Assembly: GCA_035537875.1 (NCBI GenBank)
Contig: DATLLJ010000060.1
Coordinates: forward strand, 186,001-250,000
Origin: DATLLJ01 sp035537875
GTDB lineage: Bacteria; Acidobacteriota; Vicinamibacteria; Vicinamibacterales; CAVVIG01
Direction of reading: 5' to 3'
DNA: 64,000 nt
The notes below the pieces were generated by a model. The model had not been told where the DNA came from and did no database searches. It saw only the letters and a list, made by a program, of their open reading frames with translations. A program made the position numbers and the translations under genes. Numbering within the stretch: the first letter of the stretch is position 1; every line of letters starts with the position of its first letter. Shown here one piece after another: positions 31,396 through 39,825 of this stretch.

Positions 31396-33534
31396 TTAAT
31401 AAGCCGCGATCTCGCGGATGGCCTTCAGAAGGTCCCCGGCCTGGGGCAGAATGGCTTCCTCGAGATTCGGACAGTAGGCGACTGGGGTGTTCAGCGCGCC
31501 AATCCGCACGACGGGCGCGTCCAGGTGCCCGAAGAGCTCGCCCGCAATGCGAGCAGCGATCTCGGCGCCGAAGCCGCACATCATCTGATCTTCGTGCGCA
31601 ACGATCACGCGGTTGGTGCGCTTCACGTGCTCAGCGATCTCGTTCCAGTCGTACGGAACGATGGTCCGCAGATCGAGCACCGCGACACTGATCCCGTCTT
31701 TTTCGGCCTGATGCGCGGCGAGCAGCGCGCGCTGCACGAGAGCACCCCAGGTGACGACCACAACGTCGCTGCCGGTCTGGCGGACGGCTGCCTTTCCGAA
31801 CGGAATCATGAAGTCTGGTCCAGGATACTCACCCTTGTTGTATGTCTGCCTGTACAGATGCTTGTGCTCGAGGAACATGACCGGATCGTCGCACCGGATG
31901 GCGGTGCGCAGCAGCCCGGTCGCGTCGACTGCGGTCGACGGGTACGCAATCCGGATTCCTGGACAGTGGGCGAAGATGCTTTCCCCCGACTGGCTGTGAT
32001 AGGGTCCTCCGCCCCGCAGGTAGCCGCCGATCGGGACGCGAATGACCATCGGACACGAAAATTCGTTGCCCGAACGGTATCGAATCATCGACATCTCGTC
32101 GCGCAACTGCATCATCGCGGGCCAGATATAGTCGAAGAACTGAATCTCGACGACGGGCTTCAGCCCGCGCGTCGCCATGCCCGTCGCGCGGCCGATGATG
32201 GAAGCCTCGGCCAGCGAGGAGTTGAAGACGCGCTCGCTGCCGTACAGTCGCTGCAAACCGTGCGTGACGCGGAAGACGCCGCCTTTGCCAGGGACTCTAT
32301 CGATGTTCTCGGCGTGGCTGACGTCAGCGATGTCCTCCCCGAACACGATGATCCGGGGATCGCGTGCCATCTCGTCCTTGAGCGTGCGATTGATGAGCCC
32401 GACCATCGTGTCCGGCTTGCCGTCTGGGCGGGACGGCGTGTCGAATGCCGCCGAGGTCGGATCCACGGTGGGGGAATACACCCACAGGACAGCTGTTTCC
32501 TTCGGTGGCTTCGGAGCCTCGAGCGCGCGCGCCGCCGCCTCGTTCACCTCGCGATCGATGTCGGCCGCGAGCGACGACAGGTCGGCATCGCTGGCCAGGC
32601 CGTTTGTCCGCAAGAACTCGGCAAAACGCGCCAGTGGATCGCGTCGCGCCTCGGCTTCGCGTTCTGCCGGCGGCTTGTACAGCTTCTCATCGTCGGACAG
32701 CGAATGCGAATAGGGGCGAATCACGTGCGCGTGGACCAGCGCGGGACCATTGCGTGCGCGAACGTAGGCTGCGGCGTCACGCATCGCAGTGAGGCTGGCG
32801 AAAAAGTCGGTGCCGTCCACGGATGCGACATGGAGCCCAGGAAACGAACTCACGAGCCGCGAAATGTCGCCGCCTGGCGTTTGGACTTCCACGGGCACGG
32901 AGATCGCGTACCCGTTGTCCTCGATGAGAAACAGGACAGGCGCCTGTCTCAGGCACGCCGCGCTCAGCCCTTCCCAGAACTCGCCTTCGCTGGTGGCGCC
33001 GTCTCCGAGCGAGACATAGACCACCTCGTCCGATCGGAAGCGCGAATCACGATCGGGAATCTCTGGCAGGCGGCTGTACAGCAGCCCGGCTTCAGCGGCT
33101 CCGACCGCTTGAAGGACCTGCGTACCGGTGGCGCTCGACTGGGTCACGATGTGGAGTTCCGCGTTGCCCCAGTGCGACGGCATCTGCCGTCCGTGCGAGC
33201 TGCGATCGTCTCTGGCGCCGACGCCGGCGAGAAACATGTCAAGGGGCGTGACCCCCAGCTGCAGGCACAGCGCACGATCACGGTAGTACGGGTAAAACCA
33301 GTCGTAACCGGGCTTCAGCGTCAGGGCGGCGGCGACCAGGATGGCCTCGTGCCCGGCGCCGCTGATCTGGAAAAAAATGTGACTCTGATGCTTGAGCTGG
33401 ATCTCTTTGTCGTCGATCTTCCGGGACAGCAGCATGGTGCGATACACGGCCAGCAGCTGTTCGCGATCGAGGCTCCCGCCGTGCGAGCTCACGGCGGTCG
33501 GCGCTTCGCGTCCGTTGACGACGGCGGCCTTCAT
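31396..33534 (-). CDS. 2-oxoacid dehydrogenase E1, alpha and beta subunits fused
   Basis: The 712-aa protein joins an E1-alpha (about 20-340) to an E1-beta (about 380-712). The alpha half has HQSHIFFQISGAGHEA, SSHGRQMPSHWG and the thiamine-diphosphate motif GDGATSEGEFWEG..EDNGYAIS. The beta half has VFGEDIADV, FNSSLAEASIIGRATGMA, PIGGYLRGGGPYHSQS and VAHEDQMMCGFGAEI. It decarboxylates 2-oxo acids, most likely branched-chain 2-oxoisovalerate or pyruvate. E2 and E3 genes are not in the window. The start MKAAVVNGREA at 33534 follows a minus-strand TATAAT by 9 bp; the frame opens further upstream to 33585. Confidence 0.92.
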   Translation of the reverse strand: MKAAVVNGREAPTAVSSHGGSLDREQLLAVYRTMLLSRKIDDKEIQLKHQSHIFFQISGAGHEAILVAAALTLKPGYDWFYPYYRDRALCLQLGVTPLDMFLAGVGARDDRSSHGRQMPSHWGNAELHIVTQSSATGTQVLQAVGAAEAGLLYSRLPEIPDRDSRFRSDEVVYVSLGDGATSEGEFWEGLSAACLRQAPVLFLIEDNGYAISVPVEVQTPGGDISRLVSSFPGLHVASVDGTDFFASLTAMRDAAAYVRARNGPALVHAHVIRPYSHSLSDDEKLYKPPAEREAEARRDPLARFAEFLRTNGLASDADLSSLAADIDREVNEAAARALEAPKPPKETAVLWVYSPTVDPTSAAFDTPSRPDGKPDTMVGLINRTLKDEMARDPRIIVFGEDIADVSHAENIDRVPGKGGVFRVTHGLQRLYGSERVFNSSLAEASIIGRATGMATRGLKPVVEIQFFDYIWPAMMQLRDEMSMIRYRSGNEFSCPMVIRVPIGGYLRGGGPYHSQSGESIFAHCPGIRIAYPSTAVDATGLLRTAIRCDDPVMFLEHKHLYRQTYNKGEYPGPDFMIPFGKAAVRQTGSDVVVVTWGALVQRALLAAHQAEKDGISVAVLDLRTIVPYDWNEIAEHVKRTNRVIVAHEDQMMCGFGAEIAARIAGELFGHLDAPVVRIGALNTPVAYCPNLEEAILPQAGDLLKAIREIAAY

Positions 33535-33543
33535 TCCAGCCAA

Positions 33544-33549
33544 ATTATA
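33544..33549 (-). promoter_or_regulatory. -10 box TATAAT of the E1 dehydrogenase operon
   Basis: Read on the minus strand, TATAAT occupies 33549 down to 33544 and ends 9 bp before the ATG at 33534. The predicted transcript start is within about three bases of the start codon, so this would be another near-leaderless mRNA. No -35 resembling TTGACA is visible at 17 bp. Confidence 0.5.
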
Positions 33550-33617
33550 CCCCTGGTCTTTGAGTTGACCCGGGCAGGGCGGCACGTCTCGGGCTCTTGG
33601 TATATGCTCCTCGATCG

Positions 33618-33980
33618 ATGAGTGCCACGGCCGTCCGACTGCATCGCTGGGACGAGATTGCCCTCGAGAAAGTGACGGAAATGCTCTCGAGAAAAATCGT
33701 CACCGGCGAGAGGTTGATGCTCACGCAGATCTACCTCAAATCGGGCTGCGTCGTCCCGATGCATTCGCACGAGAGCGAGCAGATGACTTACATCCTCCAG
33801 GGGGCGCTGAAGTTTCTCGTTGGAGGGGAGGAGATGACCGTACGAGAAGGTGAGGTTCTGCACATTCCTTCATGGGTGCCCCACCAGGCCGAGGCGCTCG
33901 ACGACACGTTTTCTCTGGACGTCTTCAGCCCCATCCGTCAGGACTGGCTCGATCACACCGACGACTACTTCCGCCGATAG
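33618..33980 (+). CDS. small cupin-domain protein (KdgF-like)
   Basis: The 120-aa single-domain cupin has motif 1 VPMHSHESEQMTYILQG (His-x-His and Glu metal ligands, about 48-64) and motif 2 GEVLHIPSWVPHQAEA (about 81-96) with the third His, ending in DVFSPIRQDWL as in KdgF-type sugar or pectin-related cupins. The exact substrate is unknown and may not be a sugar. ATG 33618 is chosen because MSATAVRLHRWDEI begins the usual fold; the frame reads up to 33597. It is divergent from the E1 gene with 83 bp between starts and converges on the rhomboid gene. Confidence 0.85.
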   Translation: MSATAVRLHRWDEIALEKVTEMLSRKIVTGERLMLTQIYLKSGCVVPMHSHESEQMTYILQGALKFLVGGEEMTVREGEVLHIPSWVPHQAEALDDTFSLDVFSPIRQDWLDHTDDYFRR

Positions 33981-34053
33981 CACAGCGGACCGCACGAGCG
34001 GATCAGCGCGGGTTGGGATGAGACTCAGACGTGACTTGCAGATCTGAAGCGAG

Positions 34054-34800
34054 TCAATGCACTCGTCGGTCCCAGTGGTCGGTGCGCCCGCCGGAGTAGA
34101 CATCGAACTTGCGCCGGACGCGGTTGATCTTCCAGCGAAGGTATCGGTACTTCAGCTCCCCGACTGGGTCGATCCTGGTGCGGTTCAGATACAGATAGGC
34201 CACCACGATCCCGCTGAGGTGGGTGGCATTGGCGACGCCACCGCCTGATCCCGCAAACGAGGCGTAGAAGGCCAGCACTCCAATAATCAGGACGAAAATC
34301 TTCGCCGGGATCGGAAAGACGAAGTACAGGTAGATCTGGCGGTTCGGGAAGTAGAGCGCGTACGCCAGGAGGAGCCCATAAATAGCGCCGGACGCGCCGA
34401 TTACGTTCGAGCGGTACAGCGCCTCCGAGGCGCTGAACGGCAACAGCGAAAACAGCACCGTGAGCAGGCCGGCACCGACGCCGGTCACGAAGTAGAACTT
34501 CAGGAAGTTTCGCGTCCCCCAGATGCGCTCCAGCTCGGCTCCGAACATCCACAGCGCCAGCATGTTGAACAGCAGGTGAAAGACACCGCCGTGCAGGAAC
34601 ATGTAGGTGCCGAGCTGCCAGATCCAGAACCTGCCGAGGACGTAGGAAGGGACGAGCCCGAGAGCGTTCGTCACCCATGCACCGAGATGCTGCGCGAGGA
34701 AGACGACCACATTGGCGCCGATGATGGCCTTCATGGCCGTCGACAGCGGACCAGGGCCGAACGAGAACGAGGCAGCGTAAGGCGATGGATAGCGGCGCAT
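34054..34800 (-). CDS. rhomboid-family intramembrane serine protease
   Basis: The 248-aa membrane protein has six hydrophobic helices. The catalytic serine is Ser137 in NVIGASGAIYG and the catalytic His is His194 in ANATHLSG. FLHGGVFHLLFNMLALWMFG, with the HxxxN pair, is the conserved second helix. The N- and C-termini are basic and presumably cytoplasmic. It cleaves membrane-protein helices in the inner membrane; the substrates cannot be predicted. The murJ gene lies 70 bp upstream on the same strand. Confidence 0.93.
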   Translation of the reverse strand: MRRYPSPYAASFSFGPGPLSTAMKAIIGANVVVFLAQHLGAWVTNALGLVPSYVLGRFWIWQLGTYMFLHGGVFHLLFNMLALWMFGAELERIWGTRNFLKFYFVTGVGAGLLTVLFSLLPFSASEALYRSNVIGASGAIYGLLLAYALYFPNRQIYLYFVFPIPAKIFVLIIGVLAFYASFAGSGGGVANATHLSGIVVAYLYLNRTRIDPVGELKYRYLRWKINRVRRKFDVYSGGRTDHWDRRVH

Positions 34801-34870
34801 CAGGAAAGCCCGGATCGTACTACAAGGCGGAGGGGGCGGGCCCTATCCGCTCGCGCCATTGTCGGCTGGT

Positions 34871-36505
34871 TCAGCAACTTTCGTGCCCGCGATCTCGCGT
34901 GAGCCGGCCCGCCGCCCAAGTTACGAGGTCGTTGAATTGGTCGATGCCGAGCAGCTTTGCGGCCGCAGCCAGCACGGCCAGTCCGCCACCGATCGCCACG
35001 CCCAGCCGCATCACCTGCATCAGAACCGGTCGTCCGGGGAGTAACCCGGTCATTCCGTAGTGGATGGCCCGGGCGGCGACAGCCATGACGAGCGCTGCCG
35101 CCAGCACCTTTGCGAACAGAACCAACAGGCGCGTGCCGTCGATTGCCCCAAGCCGCCGTCTAAGCAGCAGCAGAGACAGGCCGCCGTTCCCCAGAGCCGC
35201 GATCGCGGTCGCCAGGGCGAGGCCACGAAATCCCATCCAGCCGACCAGCGCCATGCTGAGCCCGACATTGCCGGCAATGGCGGCGATGCTCACTGCGACC
35301 GCTGTGCGGCTTTGACCGAGGGCGTAGAACGTCGGCGTGGCAATGCGCGCCGCCGAGTAGCCAATCAACCCGACGGCGTACAGCTGCAGCGCTGCCGCCG
35401 TGGCGCGCGTGTCAGCGGGCGTAAACCGTCCTCGCTCGAACAGCAGCTCGACGATCGGCTGCGACAGCGCGAGCAGTCCCAGAGTGGCTGGCACGTTCAG
35501 CAGGAACGTCATCCCAAGGGCGCGTGACAGCGTCTCCCGTATTCCCGCCAGGTCACCAGCCGCCGCATGCCGCGACATTGCCGGCAGCGCAGCGGTCGCG
35601 ATCGATACGCCGAACAGCCCGATCGGCAGAGACATGATGCGAAACGCATATGTCAGCCATGAGACAGCACCGGTCCCTTCGCTCGTGGCGAGCAGCGTGC
35701 TGACCAGTATGTTGATCTGAGTCGCGGCGAGGCCGATGGTGCCAGGGCCCATCAGCATCAGCACCTCGCGGAAAGCCGGGTCGCGAGCATCGAACGCCGT
35801 CGAATAGCGAAAACCCTCGCGATGAAGCGGCGGCCACTGAATGAGCACGAGGCCGATGCCGCCGAGCAGGACGCCGACCGCAATGGCCATGATGCCTGGG
35901 AGATCGAGGCTCAGCATGATCGGCACAAGGGCGAATGCGCATCCGATCGTGGCGAGGTTGAAGATCGCCGTGGAAACAGCCGGCACGAAATAATGATGGA
36001 GCGAATTGAGCATGCCCATCGCCACCGTGGCGACGACGACCGTTATGAGAAAGGGCAGCATCACTCGCGTGAGCTGGATGGTCAGCTCCAGTTTGCCCGG
36101 AATACTCGCAAAGTTCCCGGCATACAGGCTGACGATCTGGCGTGTAAACACGAGGCCGGCAACCACGAGCAAGACGGTCATGATCAGCAACGCGTTCAGA
36201 ACGTTGTTGCCGAGCCGGAATGCCGCCTCCTTCCCTCGACGAGTCAGATGGTAGGTGAAGGCGGGGACGAACGCTGCGCTCATCGCTCCTTCCGCAAATA
36301 GATCACGGACCAGGTTTGGAATCCTGAATGCGACCGCAAAGGCATCCATCTCGTTGCCGGCGCCGAAGAGGGCTGCGAGGACCTGGTCGCGCGCGAGCCC
36401 AAGAATGCGGCTGGTGGCTGTCGCCGCCACGGTCACGCCGGCCGACTCCACAAGGCCCGGAGGCCGTGCCGACGACGATGCGGGGGACACCTCGGAATGC
36501 GGCAA
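34871..36505 (-). CDS. murJ: lipid II flippase MurJ
   Basis: The 544-aa polytopic protein matches MurJ/MviN: SRILGLARDQVLAALFGAGNEMDAFAVAFRIPNLVRDLFAEGAMSAAF is the classic N-terminus, given here as blocks SRILGLARDQ, EMDAFAVAFRIPN and LFAEGAMSAAF. About fourteen membrane helices follow, with the LPAMSRHAA and LFERGRFT motifs of the MOP superfamily. It flips lipid II across the inner membrane for peptidoglycan synthesis. The gene lies in the minus-strand glycan block about 7 kb from the dcw cluster, and shares a strand with yqeY 15 bp upstream. Confidence 0.94.
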   Translation of the reverse strand: MPHSEVSPASSSARPPGLVESAGVTVAATATSRILGLARDQVLAALFGAGNEMDAFAVAFRIPNLVRDLFAEGAMSAAFVPAFTYHLTRRGKEAAFRLGNNVLNALLIMTVLLVVAGLVFTRQIVSLYAGNFASIPGKLELTIQLTRVMLPFLITVVVATVAMGMLNSLHHYFVPAVSTAIFNLATIGCAFALVPIMLSLDLPGIMAIAVGVLLGGIGLVLIQWPPLHREGFRYSTAFDARDPAFREVLMLMGPGTIGLAATQINILVSTLLATSEGTGAVSWLTYAFRIMSLPIGLFGVSIATAALPAMSRHAAAGDLAGIRETLSRALGMTFLLNVPATLGLLALSQPIVELLFERGRFTPADTRATAAALQLYAVGLIGYSAARIATPTFYALGQSRTAVAVSIAAIAGNVGLSMALVGWMGFRGLALATAIAALGNGGLSLLLLRRRLGAIDGTRLLVLFAKVLAAALVMAVAARAIHYGMTGLLPGRPVLMQVMRLGVAIGGGLAVLAAAAKLLGIDQFNDLVTWAAGRLTRDRGHESC

Positions 36506-36520
36506 CGGTGGAACGTTGCC

Positions 36521-36973
36521 TCAGGCCCCGGTCAGCTTCTGGCGCACGAGCTCGTTGATGGCTTTGCCATCGACGTTCTGGCCGGCGAGCTTCGCCATCG
36601 CGGCTTTCATGACACGGCCGATGTCCTTCGGAGATGCGGCGCCGGTCTCCGCGATTGCCTCGCTGATGGTCCGCTCGACGAAGACGGGATCGGCTGCGGG
36701 GGGCAGATACGATTCGAGCACACGGATCTCGGCGGCTTCCTTGTCTGCCAAGTCGGGTCGACCACCCGCGGTGAACTGTTCGATCGAATCTTTGCGCTGC
36801 TTGACGAGGGAGCTGACGACTTGCCGCGCCTCAGCATCGTCGAGCGCGCGGCCGCGGTCGATTTCGCGGTTGACGAGCGCCGCCTTGAGCATCCTGAGGG
36901 CGGTGAGCCGGATCTGATCGTGACTGCGCATCGCGTCGGCGATCGCCGTGCTCAGATCGTCGAGAAGAGCCAT
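36521..36973 (-). CDS. yqeY: GatB/YqeY domain protein
   Basis: The 150-aa protein is a stand-alone GatB/YqeY domain: RLTALRMLKAALVNREID, SLVKQRKDSIEQFTAGGRPDLADKE (as blocks SLVKQRKDSIEQF and GRPDLADKE) and the C-terminal GRVMKAAMAKLAGQNVDGK are the family landmarks. It resembles the tRNA-binding tail of GatB, but its own role is not established. It sits between an STN-domain gene (9 bp) and murJ (15 bp) on the minus strand. Confidence 0.92.
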   Translation of the reverse strand: MALLDDLSTAIADAMRSHDQIRLTALRMLKAALVNREIDRGRALDDAEARQVVSSLVKQRKDSIEQFTAGGRPDLADKEAAEIRVLESYLPPAADPVFVERTISEAIAETGAASPKDIGRVMKAAMAKLAGQNVDGKAINELVRQKLTGA

Positions 36974-36982
36974 AGGGTCGGA

Positions 36983-37693
36983 CTAATTGTCCGGAGGCGG
37001 CGGCGGAGGCGGCGGCTGTCCTGGAAAGACGAGCCCGGGGCCTGGCGGAGTCGGTGTCGGCTGCGGGAGCACCATCCCGGGCCGCGGCGTGCCAACCGCT
37101 GAGGCGCCTGGGAAGGTCAGCGGAGCGCTCGGCTGCCTCGGAGGCACCTGGGCCGGGAAGTTGGCTTGATCGTCGACCACCTGCGGCATTCCAATTGCGG
37201 GCTGCGGCGGTTGCTGCAGGGTGGGGAATATCGGACCGCGAGGCGGGAAGCTCGGTCCTTCGTTGTTATCCTGATTCACGGGTTCCATGACCGGCTGCTG
37301 GAAAACCGGCGGCGGAGGCCCGGCTACCGGAACGCGCGCGACGGCCGCTGTGGGTAGCACGAGGATGCGGTCGTACCGCGAGAGCGTCGGGACGCCCACG
37401 GGCCGCGGAGCCGCCACATAACCGGTTACCGACTTGAGCAGAAGGTCGAGCGCTTCGGCCTCCGGCACCTCGTCCAGCTCCAGGGTGAGTGGTCCGCCTG
37501 GAATGCGTTCCACGTTGACGATCTTCGTCTGGCCCACACGAGCCCATTCCATGAGAATCTGCCGAACGGTCGCGTTGGTTGCCGCCAGCGACACGCGACC
37601 ATCGCGAATCGACAGCTGTACCTGGGCTGACACGGACGATGCCAGTGCGAAGTTGAGCAGCACGCCAACGGCCACCGCAGCCGCGACTCTCAT
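36983..37693 (-). CDS. secreted protein with secretin/TonB N-terminal (STN) domain and Pro-rich tail
   Basis: The 236-aa protein has a signal peptide (AAAVAVGVLLNFALASSVSAQ). One STN-like domain follows (about 25-105): GRVSLAATNATVRQILMEW and VERIPGGPLTLELDEVPEAEALDLLL fit the beta-alpha-beta pattern found at the start of secretins and FecA-type transducers. From about residue 110 the chain is Pro-rich and low complexity, ending in eight consecutive prolines before DN. A whole secretin or receptor is absent, so this is a stand-alone STN protein of unknown periplasmic role. A minus-strand TATACT and an AGGAG lie just before the ATG. Confidence 0.75.
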   Translation of the reverse strand: MRVAAAVAVGVLLNFALASSVSAQVQLSIRDGRVSLAATNATVRQILMEWARVGQTKIVNVERIPGGPLTLELDEVPEAEALDLLLKSVTGYVAAPRPVGVPTLSRYDRILVLPTAAVARVPVAGPPPPVFQQPVMEPVNQDNNEGPSFPPRGPIFPTLQQPPQPAIGMPQVVDDQANFPAQVPPRQPSAPLTFPGASAVGTPRPGMVLPQPTPTPPGPGLVFPGQPPPPPPPPDN

Positions 37694-37722
37694 AGCTCCT
37701 GCCAGTATACGCGCTTTCAGGC

Positions 37723-38685
37723 CTATTTCTTTCGAAAATACTCGATCACGTTCGTCAGGATGTCATCCAGCGAGTACCGCGGCGCCACGCCGACGAGACC
37801 GTTGAGCTTGCTCAGATCCGGCACGCGTCGCGGCATGTCCTCGAAGCCCGACTCGTACGCTTCGTCGTAGGGCACGAGTTTGATTGGTGACTGCGATCCG
37901 GCAAGCTCGCGCACGCGCTCGGCCAGCGCGCGGATGGTGACTTCTTCGGTGCTGCCGATGTTGATCACCTGGCCGACGGCTTTCGGTTCCGCCACGAGCT
38001 TCAGGAGCGCGCTGACGGTGTCGCTGACATGGCTGAAGGAGCGTGTCTGCGTGCCGTCGCCGAAGACCGTGATGGGTTCTCCGGCAAGCGCCTGCCTGAC
38101 GAAGTTGGGAATGACCATGCCGTACGTGCCGGTCTGCCGTGGACCGACGGTATTGAACAAGCGGACGATGATCACGGGCAGCTTGCGCTCTTTCCAGTAC
38201 GCCAGCGCCAGGAACTCGTCGATTGCCTTGCTGCAGGCGTAGGCCCAGCGATGCTTGGGCGTCGGTCCCAGGACGAGGTCGGACTCCTCGTGGAACGGCA
38301 CGTCATTGCTCTTGCCGTAGACTTCCGACGTCGACGCGATGATCACGAGCTTCTTCTTCTTGTTCGCGTGTTTCAGAACGACTTCGGTGCCGTGCACATT
38401 GGTTTCGATGGTGTGCACTGGTTGCTCGACGATCAGCTTCACGCCGACGGCTGCAGCGAGGTGAAAAACGACGTCGCTGCGATCGATGAGCTCGGCCAGC
38501 AGCGGCTCGTTGTTGACCGTGTCGATGAAGTACTCGAATCCCTCCCGCCCTTTCAGGTGGGCGATGTTGTCAATGGAACCGGTCGACAGGTCGTCGAGCA
38601 CGAGGACCCGGTGGCCTGTCTCGAGCAAGGCTTCCGACAGATGCGAGCCGATGAACCCGGCGCCCCCCGTGATCAACGCGATCAC
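37723..38685 (-). CDS. NAD-dependent nucleotide-sugar epimerase/dehydratase (UXS-like)
   Basis: The 320-aa extended SDR has the NAD motif TGGAGFIGSHL (residues 6-16), FHLAAAVGVK, a catalytic Ser in IASTSEVYG, the YxxxK pair in RWAYACSKAIDE (about 148-159), and RLFNTVGPRQ plus FGDGTQTRSFSHV. The spacing and GVKLIVEQPVHTIETN resemble UDP-glucuronate decarboxylases and UDP-glucose epimerases. The substrate is a nucleotide sugar, not further resolved. The start is GTG 38683-38685, 3 bp after the DegT gene's stop. Confidence 0.87.
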   Translation of the reverse strand: MIALITGGAGFIGSHLSEALLETGHRVLVLDDLSTGSIDNIAHLKGREGFEYFIDTVNNEPLLAELIDRSDVVFHLAAAVGVKLIVEQPVHTIETNVHGTEVVLKHANKKKKLVIIASTSEVYGKSNDVPFHEESDLVLGPTPKHRWAYACSKAIDEFLALAYWKERKLPVIIVRLFNTVGPRQTGTYGMVIPNFVRQALAGEPITVFGDGTQTRSFSHVSDTVSALLKLVAEPKAVGQVINIGSTEEVTIRALAERVRELAGSQSPIKLVPYDEAYESGFEDMPRRVPDLSKLNGLVGVAPRYSLDDILTNVIEYFRKK

Positions 38686-38688
38686 TCG

Positions 38689-39825
38689 TCAGTTGCTCCG
38701 GGCCAGCGTGGCCGACTCGCCTTGCACCGACGCGCACACGGCGTCGACGTCTTCATCGACCAGTCCGTGATGGAGCGGCAACGAGAGCACTTCACCGCAG
38801 GCTCTTGAGGCCTCCGGACAGAAGGCCGGATCCGCCCCTGCGAGGGCGGGCTGGGAAGGAATCGGGACCGGGTAGTGGATCAGCGTCTCGATCCCTCGGG
38901 CCCGGAGCGACGCCTGAAGCGCGTCGCGGGCGTCATGACGCGGGCGGCTGCTTCGCACGCGAATGACGAACAGGTGATAGACGTGGCCGGCGTCGCGTTC
39001 GGGCGGCACGTCGATCGCGGGTACGTCCCTCAGCGCACGCCGGTATCGCGCGGCCAGCTGTCGCCGCCGTTCGGTCCACGCGGCGAGCCGCGGCAGCCTG
39101 GCTCGCAGGACCGCCGCCTGCAATTCGTCCAGACGCGAGTTGACGCCCGGTTCCTGATGATGGTACCGGTCCACCTGGCCGCCGTTCCGCAGCCGTCTAA
39201 GACGGGTTGCGAGCGCTTCGTCGTTGGTGATCACGGCGCCGCCGTCGCCGAGCGCGCCGAGGTTCTTGGTCGGGTAGAAACTGAACGCACCAGCCACGCC
39301 GAAGGTGCCAACGGGACGGCCCGTCGCGGTCGCGAGGTGGGCCTGGCAGCAGTCTTCGACGAGCGCGAGATGGTGCCGCTCGGCAATCTGTTGCAGCGCG
39401 ATCATGTCGGCGGGCTGGCCGTACAGATGCACCGGCACGATGGCGCGCGTGTGCGGTCCGATCGCATTGTCCACCTGACGCGCGTCGATGGTGAGGCGGT
39501 CCGGATCGATATCCGCGAAGATCGGTCGTGCGCCCACCATGAGGATGGCCAGTGCTGTATAGGCTGCCGATAAAGGCGTCGTGATGACCTCGTCACCAGG
39601 CCCGATACCGAGCGCGCGCAGGACGAGCGCCAGCGCGTCGGTGCCGCAGCCGACGCCCACGGCGTGGGCGGCGCCCATGGCGCTGGCGAACTCGGATTCG
39701 AACGCGTCCACTTCCGGACCGAGCACGTACCATCCGCTCGAGACGACCCGATCGACGGCCGCCTGGACGTCGGCCCGATCGGCTCCGGGGGTCAGCGTGT
39801 TGAAGGGCACGCGCCAGGCCGTCAC
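38689..39825 (-). CDS. DegT/DnrJ/EryC1-family sugar aminotransferase
   Basis: The 378-aa PLP enzyme has GVGCGTDALALVLRALGIGPGDEVI (as blocks GCGTDALALVL and GPGDEVITTP), the cofactor Lys in FYPTKNLGALGDGGA, DCCQAHLA, and the GVNSRLDELQAAVLRARLP helix. These define DegT-type nucleotide-sugar aminotransferases that turn a keto sugar into an amino sugar. GTG 39825 is chosen because it overlaps the upstream epimerase's stop as GTGA (39822-39825) and leads straight into AWRVPFNTL. The neighbouring epimerases probably supply the keto sugar. Confidence 0.9.
   Translation of the reverse strand: MTAWRVPFNTLTPGADRADVQAAVDRVVSSGWYVLGPEVDAFESEFASAMGAAHAVGVGCGTDALALVLRALGIGPGDEVITTPLSAAYTALAILMVGARPIFADIDPDRLTIDARQVDNAIGPHTRAIVPVHLYGQPADMIALQQIAERHHLALVEDCCQAHLATATGRPVGTFGVAGAFSFYPTKNLGALGDGGAVITNDEALATRLRRLRNGGQVDRYHHQEPGVNSRLDELQAAVLRARLPRLAAWTERRRQLAARYRRALRDVPAIDVPPERDAGHVYHLFVIRVRSSRPRHDARDALQASLRARGIETLIHYPVPIPSQPALAGADPAFCPEASRACGEVLSLPLHHGLVDEDVDAVCASVQGESATLARSN

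Noticed and set aside
31180..33621. 813-codon open frame on the plus strand opposite the fused E1 gene
   Set aside because: It is the antisense shadow of the E1 dehydrogenase and beta-propeller genes, with no family motif.
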